From DASPRG01 sp963796125 (lineage in GTDB: Bacteria; Nitrospirota; Thermodesulfovibrionia; Thermodesulfovibrionales; SM23-35), in NCBI GenBank assembly GCA_963796125.1, contig CAWCKM010000023.1, positions 1 to 41,840 on the forward strand: a stretch of DNA of 41,840 bases, written 5' to 3'. Below, one piece after another: positions 32,748-41,437 of this stretch. Under the pieces are notes generated by a model. It ran no database searches. It had not been told where the DNA came from and saw only the letters and a list, made by a program, of their open reading frames with translations. Every line of letters begins with the position of its first letter. Positions within the stretch are counted from its first letter, which is position 1. Both the position numbers and the translations under genes were made by a program.

Positions 32748-33583
32748 CCTCTTCATCGGATCTTGAGAAAAAAATAAAAGTCTTTCTCACGATTGAAGAC
32801 ATCATCAATGCCATGAAGGCATATGCCGGAGTCACGATACGAAGGACTGAGGAACTTGTCCTGAATATCAGGAGATACGAAGAAAACATTCTCTCTTCAT
32901 TGGCTGATGTCATGACACAGCGTCCGGAGAATGCATTGGAAGAGCAAGGCAGGCAGAAGAGAATTCTGATAGCCTTTGGGTCATCACAGGGTCTCTGCGG
33001 CGCCTATAATGAAAAAATAGCAGACACTGTTTTCGATACCGTAACAGGAGATGACACCTTATTTGTCATAGGAAGGAGATTGATATCCTCTCTCGAATTG
33101 CGGAAACTCGGATATGACTATTTCGATGATTCAGTAGTAAGCGTTAATGGTATAGAAGATGCGCTGAGAGAAACCACTTCCAAGATAATGAGCATCTATA
33201 AAAACAGGGAATACTATAACCTCGCTATTATCTTCACTTCTGTATCCGGAAATAAGTCGGATATCTCAATTGAACAGGTTCTTCCGCCTGACATCAGCAG
33301 GGTGCGTACTTTGAGACCTGCAGGGGTCTCACCTCTTACCTATCTCGAACGTGAAATCATTTTCAATAAAGTCCTCGAAGAATTTCTCTATATCAGCCTT
33401 TACAGGGGCTTTATAGAATCCCTCAGAAGTGAAAACTGGTACCGCCTGAGAAGCATGGAAGGCGCAGCAGAAAACATAAAGAGGCGAATATCTGACCTTG
33501 ATTCATCGCAGAAATATATCAGACAGGAAGAGATTACCGAAGAGATGCTTGAGATCTTGGGGAGCGGGATGTTCTACAGGTAA
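32744..33583 (+). CDS. atpG: Alternate F1Fo ATPase subunit gamma
   Basis: 279-residue rotor shaft. N-terminal helix LEKKIKVFLTIEDIINAMKA with YAGVTIRRTEELVLNIRRYE, central Rossmann-like part (ILIAFGSSQGLCGAYNEKIA) and the C-terminal helix (SENWYRLRSMEGAAENIKRR). The family's 'SDxGLCGxxN' is here SSQGLCGAYN. TTG 32744 overlaps the alpha stop; no ATG lies nearby in frame. Last gene of the operon. Confidence 0.9.
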   Translation: MTSSSDLEKKIKVFLTIEDIINAMKAYAGVTIRRTEELVLNIRRYEENILSSLADVMTQRPENALEEQGRQKRILIAFGSSQGLCGAYNEKIADTVFDTVTGDDTLFVIGRRLISSLELRKLGYDYFDDSVVSVNGIEDALRETTSKIMSIYKNREYYNLAIIFTSVSGNKSDISIEQVLPPDISRVRTLRPAGVSPLTYLEREIIFNKVLEEFLYISLYRGFIESLRSENWYRLRSMEGAAENIKRRISDLDSSQKYIRQEEITEEMLEILGSGMFYR

Positions 33584-33618
33584 TAACCAGTATTCCGTAA
33601 CAGCCATCAGGAGAAGAT

Positions 33619-34546
33619 ATGGTTTATACGATAACGCTTAATCCTGCATTAGACCGGACATTGCGTGTTGAGAAGATACAGCCTGATGAATCTAACCGGA
33701 TTGAAAAAGAGCAAAGGTATGCAGGCGGCAAAGGGATAGATGTATCCAAGGTATTGACAACCTTGGAGGTTAGCAATAAAGCACTCGGGTTTGTGGGTGG
33801 GTTTGCAGGAGAAGAACTGGAAGGTCGGTTGCTCAACGAGGGAATCAGTTGCGATTTTATCAGAATTTCAGGAGAAACCCGTACCAACATCATCGTCAAT
33901 GATATGAGCACAGGGATGCCAGACCATCTTTAGTGCCAGCGGCCCAGAAATCAAACCGTATGAACTGATGCAGATGATTCACAAAGTCGAAAAGCTTGAA
34001 AAGCCTGATATAGTCACCATCAGCGGGAGCCTTCCTCCCGGAGTCCATTCTGAAATCTACCGTAAAATCATCGAAATAGCCAAAAACAGAGAAGCAAAGG
34101 TTATACTGGATACTGATGGAGATGCCCTCAAAGTAGGCATTCAGGGCTTTCCTGATATCATTAAGCCCAATGTCCATGAATTGAGCCGTTTGGTTGATAT
34201 GAAATTGATAACAGTAGATGAGATTATAAGGGCAGCGCAAAGTGTTCATAAACAAGGAGTAGGAATTGTCCTCGTCTCAATGGGAGCTAAGGGAATAATT
34301 CTGTTCAGTAAAAAAGAACGCTATCTTGCATCTCCTCCTAAAGTAAAAGTGAAAAATACAATTGGTGCTGGGGATTCTGCAGTGGCTGGTTTTGTCTATG
34401 GTTTAGCCATGGGTAAAAGTCTCAGAAAAGCCCTGATCTATGCTGTGGCTGCGGGGACTGCAACAACATTGAGGCCAGGAACAGCGTTGTGTCAAAAAGA
34501 CGATTTTCTAAAACTGATCCCGGAGATAACTTTAAAAGCTATTTGA
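33619..34546 (+). CDS. PfkB-family 1-phosphofructokinase/tagatose kinase-like, one frameshift
   Basis: Ribokinase-fold sugar-phosphate kinase. N-terminal ITLNPALDRTLRVEKIQPDE, AGGKGIDVSKVLTTL, GFVGGFAGEELEGRLLNEGI. An extra base at about 33919 interrupts, then IVTISGSLPPGVHSEIYRKI and the ATP/anion motif NTIGAGDSAVAGFVYGLAMG (catalytic Asp in GAGDS). About 308 residues repaired, the size of FruK/LacC/PfkB enzymes. It probably phosphorylates fructose-6-phosphate, fructose-1-phosphate or tagatose-6-phosphate. AGGAG precedes the ATG. It sits 14 bases ahead of glycogen phosphorylase, suggesting a glycogen-to-glycolysis operon. Confidence 0.87.
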
Positions 34547-34560
34547 AGGAAGGACAAGCA

Positions 34561-36837
34561 ATGGATATTTTAAAAAAAGATAGGTTTCAAGATATTCCAG
34601 AAAGAATATCCGGCCTCAGTGGAGCTGGCATACAATCTCTGGTGGAGCTGGCATCCGGCAGCGAGAATTCTCTTTAAAATGTTAAACCGGGTTATCTGGA
34701 AAGAGAGTGGTCATAACCCCGTAAAGATGCTACGAGAACTCCCTCGAGAAGTGTTGGAATCAGCAGTAAATGACCAGGAGTATTTACACCTCTATGATGC
34801 TGCACTTACACGATTTCATAGACGAGATAGAAGACAAAGACATGTTGGTTCACAGAGAATATTGCAGATCCTGAGTGCCTGCCCATTGCCTTTTTTTCTG
34901 CAGAGTATGGGCTACACCATTCCCTTCCTTTTTATGCAGGTGGACTGGGTTTTTTAGCTGGTGATTACCTCAAGGAGTGCAGTGATCTGGGTGTACCGAT
35001 AGTCGCGGTTGGCTTTATGTATCCGGAAGGTTATTTCCTTCAGAAAATTCGTACAGACGGCTGGCAGGAAAATCCTGATGAAATCCTTGACAGGGATGCT
35101 GCCCCGATTACAAGAGTACTTAATGAAAAAGGTGAACAGCTTGTGATCAAAGTCCCTTTCATCGACCCCCCAATCCATGTTGCCGTTTGGAAAGTAGCGA
35201 TAGGCCGTATATCTCTATACCTAGTGGATACAGATATTGACATAAACGATCCATGGAACAGGTCAATAGCTTACCATCTGTATATCGGTGATATTGAACA
35301 GCGATTACGGCAGGAGATAGTGCTCGGTATTGGAGGCAGCGAGATTTTAAAAACCCTGGGGATTAAACATTCGGTACTCCATCTGAACGAAGGACATTCT
35401 GCTTTTGCTTTATTAGAAAGGATTCGGGAACGGGTAGAAGAAGGCATGAGTTTTGACAAGGCCGCAGAACAGGTACGTAAAACCTCTGTTTTTACAACGC
35501 ACACCCCTGTCACGGCAGGACATGATATCTTCCCCTTTCATCTTATGGATAAATATTTCAGTCATTATTATCCGATTCTTGGTTTAAGTCGTGAGAGCTT
35601 TTTGCAATTAGGGGTCAACCCAAAGGAAACTACTGCTGGTTTTAACATGACAGCTTTTGCTCTGAAGATGTCCAGCTATCGCAATGGTGTCAGTAAAAAG
35701 CACGGTGAGGTTGCACGCCATATGTGGCAAGCACTCTGGCCTGACAAGAAAGAGGAGGATGTCCCTATCGACTCTATTACAAATGGGATCCATGTCCCTA
35801 CATGGACCGAACCAAAAATTGAGCTTCTCTTTAATAAGTATCTTGGAGCCCAATTGGCTGGAAGATCACGACGATCCGGTCATCTGGAAGGCGATAGATG
35901 ATATTCCTGATGAGGAATTATGGCAAACCCATTACTGGGTGAAGATGAAATTGATTAACTTCGTACGAGAACAGGCACGCCGGCGCTGGATAGAAAACAG
36001 AATGAATCCAATCAATGTCATAGCCGGCGGTACATTGCTTGACCCAACTGCCCTCACTATCGGCTTTGCCCGTCGTTTTGCCACTTATAAAAGGGCAGAC
36101 CTTATTTTTCATAATCTCGACCGTCTGAAAAAACTTCTGAATAATCGCTGGAAACCTTTACAGATTATATTTGCTGGTAAAGCTCATCCTGTGGACGACG
36201 ACGGGAAAAGAATACTCCAGCGTATATTCAATTTTGCCCATGACCCTGAACTCGGAGGCAGGATTGCCTTTGTCGAAAACTATGATGAACAATTGGCACA
36301 ATACATGGTTCACGGAGTTGACCTCTGGCTCAATAATCCTCTCCCACCCTTAGAAGCATGTGGAACAAGCGGGATGAAGGCTTCATTGAATGGTGTACCA
36401 CACCTGAGTATTCTCGATGGCTGGTGGATAGAAGGATTTAATGGGAAAAATGGCTGGGCTTTTGAAGGGACGGAGATGATACTCATGATGCTGAGGCAAT
36501 TTATGATATCCTGGAGAAGGAGGTTATTCCTCTCTATTACAATGTAGAGGATGATGGTATCCCGCATGACTGGGTCAAGAAAATGAAAGAGGCAATAAAA
36601 AGTACTGCACCTTTATTCTGTGCCCGTAGAATGGTAAAAGAGTATGCAATAAAATTTTATCAGAAAGCCTTGAAATCTTCTGACAGACCTTTTAAAAAAT
36701 TGCCTTTTCTGTATTCTTATCTGTTCTTCTCTCCCTCTATATTTACTCTCCTATATAATAATGGCAGAAATTGGACAAGGATCTTCTACAGGAAGGAGTC
36801 TATGGAAAATAAAATGCATATGTTCATTGATATCTGA
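34561..36837 (+). CDS. glgP: Alpha-glucan (glycogen) phosphorylase, about five frameshifts
   Basis: GT35 phosphorylase that releases glucose-1-phosphate from glycogen with pyridoxal phosphate. Pieces in successive frames: MDILKKDRFQDIPERISGL / ELAYNLWWSWHPAARILFKM / IAFFSAEYGLHHSLPFYAGG / the long middle with HTPVTAGHDIFPFHLMDKYF and SITNGIHVPTW / RRFATYKRADLI with VENYDEQLAQYMVHGVDLWL and the PLP-region LEACGTSGMKASLNGVPHLS / a C-terminal helix part to 36837. Shifts fall near 34620, 34814, 34863, 35847 and 36468, most curable by a single base. Repaired length is about 758. The density of shifts is higher than elsewhere, so real decay cannot be excluded. Confidence 0.85.
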
Positions 36838-37389
36838 TGTCTGGAATTTCAGGGATTGTAGAACACTTTCATTACTTTGGGATCTTTATGATCCTTATCC
36901 TTGGAGAGCTTGGTTTTCCTTTCCCAGAGGGTGTTACCCTTATAGGATGTGGATTCTTGATTTCTACAAATGTTGTAAGACCGGTTCCAGCCTTGTTTAT
37001 TGTCTTTTCAGGGATACTGATAGGGGATTTTCTGTCGTATTATTTCGGGTAAAAAGTATGGCCGTACAATTGTTACCCATAAGAGATTTCACAAGATTAT
37101 ATCGCCGGAAAGGCTTTCAATGATTGAGGACAGGTTTAATAAAAGGGGGATCCTTTTCATACTAATCGGAGGTCGCCTGATCAGCGGGATATTTATTGTT
37201 GCAGGTATTTTAAAGATGCCTTTTTCAAAACTCATGGCAGTTGATGCCATCTCTTCACTATTTGCAGTTGCTATCTGGGTCGGAATAGGTTATATCGGAG
37301 GCAATAGCCTTCAGGTTATAAAAAAAGATATTACAAGGATTGAACATATAGGAATTTTATTCGTTATAATTGTATTAGCAATTACCTGA
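36837..37389 (+). CDS. DedA-family membrane protein, one frameshift
   Basis: Integral membrane protein of the DedA/VTT family, probably a lipid scramblase or flippase. FGIFMILILGELGFPFPEGV with the PxPE motif, SGILIGDFLSYYFG, then after one extra T at about 37050 KKYGRTIVTHKRF, IGGRLISGIFIVAGILKMPF (the family's R-x-x-P region, here GGRLISGIF) and a C-terminal helix. About 183 residues repaired. The ATG overlaps the glgP stop (TGATG), showing translational coupling. Confidence 0.8.
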
Positions 37390-37434
37390 TGTATAGATAT
37401 TTCAAGTCTCAAAGAGATAAAACATTACTATAAC

Positions 37435-38683
37435 ATGCAAAAGTATCTTCTGATCATATTATTCAGTTACCTCTTTGTTCAGGGCTTTGAATACTGGCTT
37501 AAGTTCATGAACCTGAGATATATGAAAAAGCACGGAAAGGATATTCCTCCGGTTTTTAAAGGATACATAGATGAGGCAACGCTCAAAAAGATACATGCCT
37601 ATACAATTGAAAAGAGCTCTTTCTCTTTCATCAAATCATTCTATGGAAATGCTCTTGTCCTGATCTTTCTCTTTGGAGGGCTTTTGAAGATATACAATGC
37701 CTGGGTCTCTTCTCTGAATTTGTCCTTTATCTCTTCAGGGCTTGTGTTTTTCCTCCTTCTGAGTTATGTATCAACATTTCTCTCTGATTCCCTTCAGTCT
37801 CTATGACACATTCAAAATTGAGAACAAGTACGGTTTCAATGCTATGACAGTGAGGTTATGGATAATTGACTTTTTAAAATCCCTGCTTCTTTCGACAATC
37901 CTTATTGCTATTGTGCTGACAGTTGGACTGTGGTTTATTCAGTCGAGCCCGGACAATTGGTGGATATGGATCTGGATCTTTTACCTCATCTTCAGTCTTT
38001 TCATCATGTATATCTCACCCTATGTTATCGAACCTCTCTTTAACAAATTTACACCAATAGAAGATGAATCTCTTGCGCAGAAAATCAGAGAGTTGCTGCA
38101 GAGAGTCGGGATAAAGGTCAGCAGGGTCTTCAAGATGGATGCATCAAAGAGAAGTCGTCATACGAATGCATATTTTTCCGGTTTCGGCAAAGTTAAAAGG
38201 ATCATCCTCTATGATACGCTACTCGAAAAAATGGACCAGGATGAACTACTTGCCGTGCTCTCTCATGAGGCAGGTCACTGGAAGAAGAAACATGTGCTGA
38301 AACTCATCATTATCTCGGAAATAATCTCTCTTGCTGCAATTTATATCTCTTTCAGGATTCTCCAGACTGACCTTCTTACAAACATATTCCACATTGAACC
38401 GGATACATTCTTTGCGAAAGTTGTCATACTAAGCTTCATTGGAAGTATCATCTCTTTTCCTTTCAATCCCTCTGGGCAATTATATTTCAAGACGATTTGA
38501 GAGAGAAGCAGACCGCTTTTCAATTCAGCTTATGGAAAATAAGGAAAACATTTCTACAGCATTGATAAAGCTCTCCAAAGATAATCTCTCAAACCTCCAT
38601 CCCCATCCATTATATGCCGCCTTTTACTATTCCCATCCCCCTGTAGTCAGCGCATAGAGAGTATCAACAAATCTACCCGATAG
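37435..38683 (+). CDS. Ste24-type M48 metallopeptidase, three frameshifts
   Basis: Membrane zinc protease related to CAAX prenyl protease 1. The HExxH site is LLAVLSHEAGHWKKKHVLKL, with the downstream zinc Glu in RRFEREADRFSIQLMENKEN. N-terminal helices and the FKIENKYGFNAMTVRLWIID segment are family-typical, as is HPHPLYAAFYYSHPPV near the end. Shifts fall near 37786, 38465 and 38647; after the last the chain ends QRIESINKSTR at 38683. Repaired length is about 416. It probably degrades or processes membrane proteins. Confidence 0.86.
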
Positions 38684-38857
38684 CCTTTATGCTTTTGTCA
38701 GGAATCCTGAGAGAATAGATATAGGCTATAAAGAAAGGCTAATTGCTCAAAAGGGTTTTGATGATACACGCGTTCTTAGAGTTGTTTATGAATTAACCAG
38801 AAAATTTATGTTGTAACTGTTTATCCGGGAAGGAGGTCCCGATATGAGAAAGATTAG
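38684..38857 (+). pseudogene. Truncated DUF4258 (toxin-like) gene
   Basis: The frame reads LYAFVRNPERIDIGYKERLI, AQKGFDDTRVLRVVYELTRK and, after a one-base shift at about 38811, VTVYPGRRSRYEKD before the stop at 38855-38857. This is the C-terminal two thirds of DUF4258, a small RelE-like fold often encoded just before DUF2283. The N-terminus is missing, the sequence running into the Ste24 end. The tail overlaps the DUF2283 start. Confidence 0.6.
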
Positions 38858-39053
38858 ATACAGCAAAGATGTAGACGCCCTTCTTATTGAACTTTCAGAT
38901 AAAAAAATAGACTATGCTGAAGAAGAAGGGCAGATGATTATCCATTTTTCTAAGGACGGAGAGCCTGTTCTTCTTGAGATACTCGATGCTAAAGACTTTA
39001 TTCTCAATTCTCTTTCCAGTCTTGTAAAAGAAAAAGAAGTAGCAATACCTTAA
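38844..39053 (+). CDS. DUF2283 family protein (antitoxin-like partner)
   Basis: 69 residues matching DUF2283: MRKIRYSKDVDALLIELSDK then IDYAEEEGQMIIHFSKDGEP and VLLEILDAKDFI. These small proteins are usually encoded with DUF4258 and are suspected antitoxins. GAAGGAGGTCC precedes the ATG, which overlaps the end of the broken DUF4258 gene. With its partner truncated, it may be an orphan. Confidence 0.82.
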   Translation: MRKIRYSKDVDALLIELSDKKIDYAEEEGQMIIHFSKDGEPVLLEILDAKDFILNSLSSLVKEKEVAIP

Positions 39054-39279
39054 GGGAAAATGGGGCGTTTATTACGACCTATAATGAGATGCAATATCTT
39101 TTTCAGTCGTAGTGTTGAGTCAGAGTGGTTCAGTCCATATCTGCTCAATTAACCCGAATAATGCGGTTCGAAAAGGCAAATCTGCAGAACTAAGCCAATC
39201 AAGGCATTTCTTGTAAAATCAGTATCAAAGGTATTATTTATGCTCTTTGGGGCCACCTCCTGTCAATTTTTCCCTTACC

Positions 39280-40662
39280 TTATCCAAATGCATTGCATAT
39301 ATTAAAATCATGTGGGCCGTATTGTTTTATGCGGTGAAATAGATAGATCAATTTTGATTGTATTCTCCGGGCAAAGACCGAAATCCGTAGTATCGCCTTT
39401 CTGCCTTCTCCTCCTAACTGAGCAGGTAGGACAAAATACTTGAACCTGAGCGTCTTCAACCGCTGTATCTTTTCCTTCTGTCCAAGAAGTTCATATCGAA
39501 ATACAACAAATAGATTGTAGATGAGAACCCGAATGAGCATTGCTGCTTCAGTTGAGTAAAAATACTTCATAGAAAACCCGCCCAAGGCAAAATCTTCCTT
39601 CAGCTCCTTTATCGTATTCTCATCATTTGCCCTTGGCCTGCACTGATTCCAGACATCAGAAGAAGGTTCGTGGGAGTTCGTTACCCATACACTGAACCGA
39701 TAATTGCTCACATTCATCTCATTGTTAAACAGAGACAATTCCTTCCCCATTGCATGCGGTCTCCTCTTGATGTCTTGACGAACTGCTATGTATCTCCTGT
39801 CAGTATCCCAATCTGCATGCCGGAAAGAAAACTCTGTTATCCATAACCCCTCCGCTATCTCTTCCCAATTCTCTTGAGCGTATACTACTCTCTGCAATGG
39901 ATAATAAAGCCGTGCTGCGATGATATAGATCAATCCCCTTTCCTCCAGTAATTCGATAAACTCTTTGAGATAAAATCCACTGTCTGCTATAACTCCCCTG
40001 ATTTCAATAACTCCGTGAACCCTCTGCCATGTGGATTTAAAAAACCCTATGATGTTATTCCATGATCCTACATTGCCAGGACGATTCCACAGATGTACCA
40101 CATACCTGCTCCTGTTCAGAAATGCCAAGAGCGGGCTATGGCTCCCTCTGCCTTTTTTCTTCGGATTATATCCCCGTTTCACTCCCTCCTGCTTGCCGTA
40201 TCTTTCTAAAACTGTTGAATCAAAGGTAAGCCAATCATGCACAATCTCTTTCCATGGAATCAGTTTTGAGATATATCCCCACAATCCCTCTGAAAGCTTT
40301 TCCACTTCTTTCATCGTCCTGATCTTCCTGAATAATCGTGTCAATGTCGTCGATGCCAGGGGTAACCTTCTAACCGCAAAAAGCTCTGATAAGATATCTT
40401 GACATCCAAGATATATGAGATGTGCAAACCGGCTCCCACCTGCATAAATCATAAGGGTGTATGTCAAAATCTTGCTGTATATTCCTATACTATTGGCAGA
40501 GGTCTCTTTCACCGGTATATGTGCCTCTATCGCTTCCCTGAGACGAATCTTTTCAAAAAACGCAGCAAGAAGACTAAACCCTCCATATGCTGTTATCTTC
40601 TTACGGGTAAATGAAATTCTGACTTTATTAATTTCAATTTTTGTGGTACATTTTGACTGCAT
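39280..40662 (-). CDS. IS1380-family transposase, copy 2
   Basis: 460 residues, same length and start (MQSKCTTKIEINKV) as copy 1 and roughly 80% identical. Catalytic Asp in WLTFDSTVLERYGKQEGVKR, second Asp in GVIADSGFYLKEF, Glu in NTIKELKEDFALGGFSMKYF. No frameshift. The downstream C-terminal region differs more than the core. Confidence 0.93.
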   Translation of the reverse strand: MQSKCTTKIEINKVRISFTRKKITAYGGFSLLAAFFEKIRLREAIEAHIPVKETSANSIGIYSKILTYTLMIYAGGSRFAHLIYLGCQDILSELFAVRRLPLASTTLTRLFRKIRTMKEVEKLSEGLWGYISKLIPWKEIVHDWLTFDSTVLERYGKQEGVKRGYNPKKKGRGSHSPLLAFLNRSRYVVHLWNRPGNVGSWNNIIGFFKSTWQRVHGVIEIRGVIADSGFYLKEFIELLEERGLIYIIAARLYYPLQRVVYAQENWEEIAEGLWITEFSFRHADWDTDRRYIAVRQDIKRRPHAMGKELSLFNNEMNVSNYRFSVWVTNSHEPSSDVWNQCRPRANDENTIKELKEDFALGGFSMKYFYSTEAAMLIRVLIYNLFVVFRYELLGQKEKIQRLKTLRFKYFVLPAQLGGEGRKAILRISVFARRIQSKLIYLFHRIKQYGPHDFNICNAFG

Positions 40663-40667
40663 ATTTT

Positions 40668-40730
40668 AGTTCTCCTTTCGTTTAGAGTTTATTTTTTCTA
40701 AGCTATTGATTCTAATACGAAAGGAGAACT
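40668..40730 (-). promoter_or_regulatory. Leader hairpin hiding the transposase ribosome binding site (copy 2)
   Basis: AGTTCTCCTTTCGT (40668-40681) and ACGAAAGGAGAACT (40717-40730) form a 14-bp stem with a 35-base loop. Compared with copy 1 the loop sequence has diverged, but the stem is kept: a T-A pair in copy 1 is a C-G pair here. The 3' arm on the minus transcript contains the AAAGGAG used for the start at 40662. Confidence 0.78.
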
Positions 40731-40795
40731 TCTTTTATATGCTAAGAGAGGGTAACTGCATTTTTCGGGTTAATACAGAAAAAAGGAGGCCGGAG

Positions 40796-41056
40796 ATGAG
40801 AGTGATTTGTTTGTTGATTCTAATAATAGTTTTGTGTGCATCCGCTACCGCTCAAGGACAAGATCTTGATTACCTTGATAGGTGCTACACCGCCGGCCAG
40901 TCATATGCTGGCGCTTATTTATTAAATATTGACAAAGCAGCGGATGTTGGGGCATTGGCAAGTGACTTTATGATTAAGGCTTGCAAAACACAGGGAAATG
41001 CAAATGTCGTAGAGAATGCATGCGGGGTTTTCAAGACGAGGTCCGATACTGGCTAA
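40796..41056 (+). CDS. Small secreted protein, unknown
   Basis: 86 residues: signal peptide MRVICLLILIIVLCASATAQ, then a mature part with three Cys (DRCYTAGQSYAGAYLL, IKACKTQGNANVVENACGVF) that may form disulfides. AAAGGAGG sits upstream of the ATG. It begins 27 bases past the IS1380 end, so its native promoter has been displaced. The length is short and the C-terminus ends abruptly at KTRSDTG; a truncated protein is possible. Lysozyme-inhibitor or Rap1a/Tai-like immunity proteins have a similar size and Cys layout, but I cannot confirm this. Confidence 0.6.
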   Translation: MRVICLLILIIVLCASATAQGQDLDYLDRCYTAGQSYAGAYLLNIDKAADVGALASDFMIKACKTQGNANVVENACGVFKTRSDTG

Positions 41057-41111
41057 ACAAGGGTAAGCTATCTATTCAGTAAAAGACGATCTTGGTCAGA
41101 AAGGATAAAAA

Positions 41112-41437
41112 ATGAAATATAGAGATGCGTGCTTATTCGGAAAACGACAAGAATATTCTGTCATAGCTAACTACTTAAACGTGATTTCGACGTTTATATG
41201 ACTTTAGTTGATGACCAAGGTATTGACTGTATTATTCGTTTAGACAACAAGAGATATTTGGATATTCAAATAAAAGCGCGCTCTAAAAAAGCCCAGCAAT
41301 GGAATTTCTTTGCGGGAATGTCTTTTAAGCCAAGAGACAATTTCTATTTCATTTTCTACACCGAGAGAGATAATAACTTTTGGGTTCTACCTTCTAAGGA
41401 TGTTATGGCTCTGGGAATTAAAAAACAAATCCGGTAG
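41112..41437 (+). CDS. DUF4365-like / PD-(D/E)XK nuclease-fold protein, one frameshift
   Basis: First piece MKYRDACLFGKRQEYSVIAN YLN, then after a one-base deletion at about 41183 RDFDVYMTLVDDQGIDCIIR, LDNKRYLDIQIKARSKKAQQ and WNFFAGMSFKPRDNFYFIFY. The order Glu (helix 1), 'GxDV...DDxGIDxxI' and 'IQIKAR' matches the PD-(D/E)XK core (E, D, QxK) of DUF4365-like restriction-type proteins. The C-terminus (KDVMALGIKKQIR) ends at the junction with the selD fragment and is probably truncated. Confidence 0.6.

Larger units (their letters stand above)
39153..40769 (-). mobile_element. IS1380-family insertion sequence, copy 2 (1617 bp)
   Basis: Left end TTAA (39149-39152) then CCCGAATAATGCGGTT; right end AACTGCATTTTTCGGG then TTAA (40770-40773). 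The inverted ends match over about 16 bases with two mismatches and the element is flanked by TTAA on both sides. Transposase intact on the minus strand. Both this and copy 1 are followed by the same 5 bases (TACAG) after the right TTAA. Confidence 0.88.

Noticed and set aside
33510..33535. A partial TATCAGAC match inside atpG that resembles the composite motif
   Set aside because: It lacks CCTACA and the CTGAT arm and lies in coding sequence.
39054..39148. CRISPR-like or repeat array near the second IS
   Set aside because: No direct repeats of regular length and spacing were seen here or elsewhere in the window.
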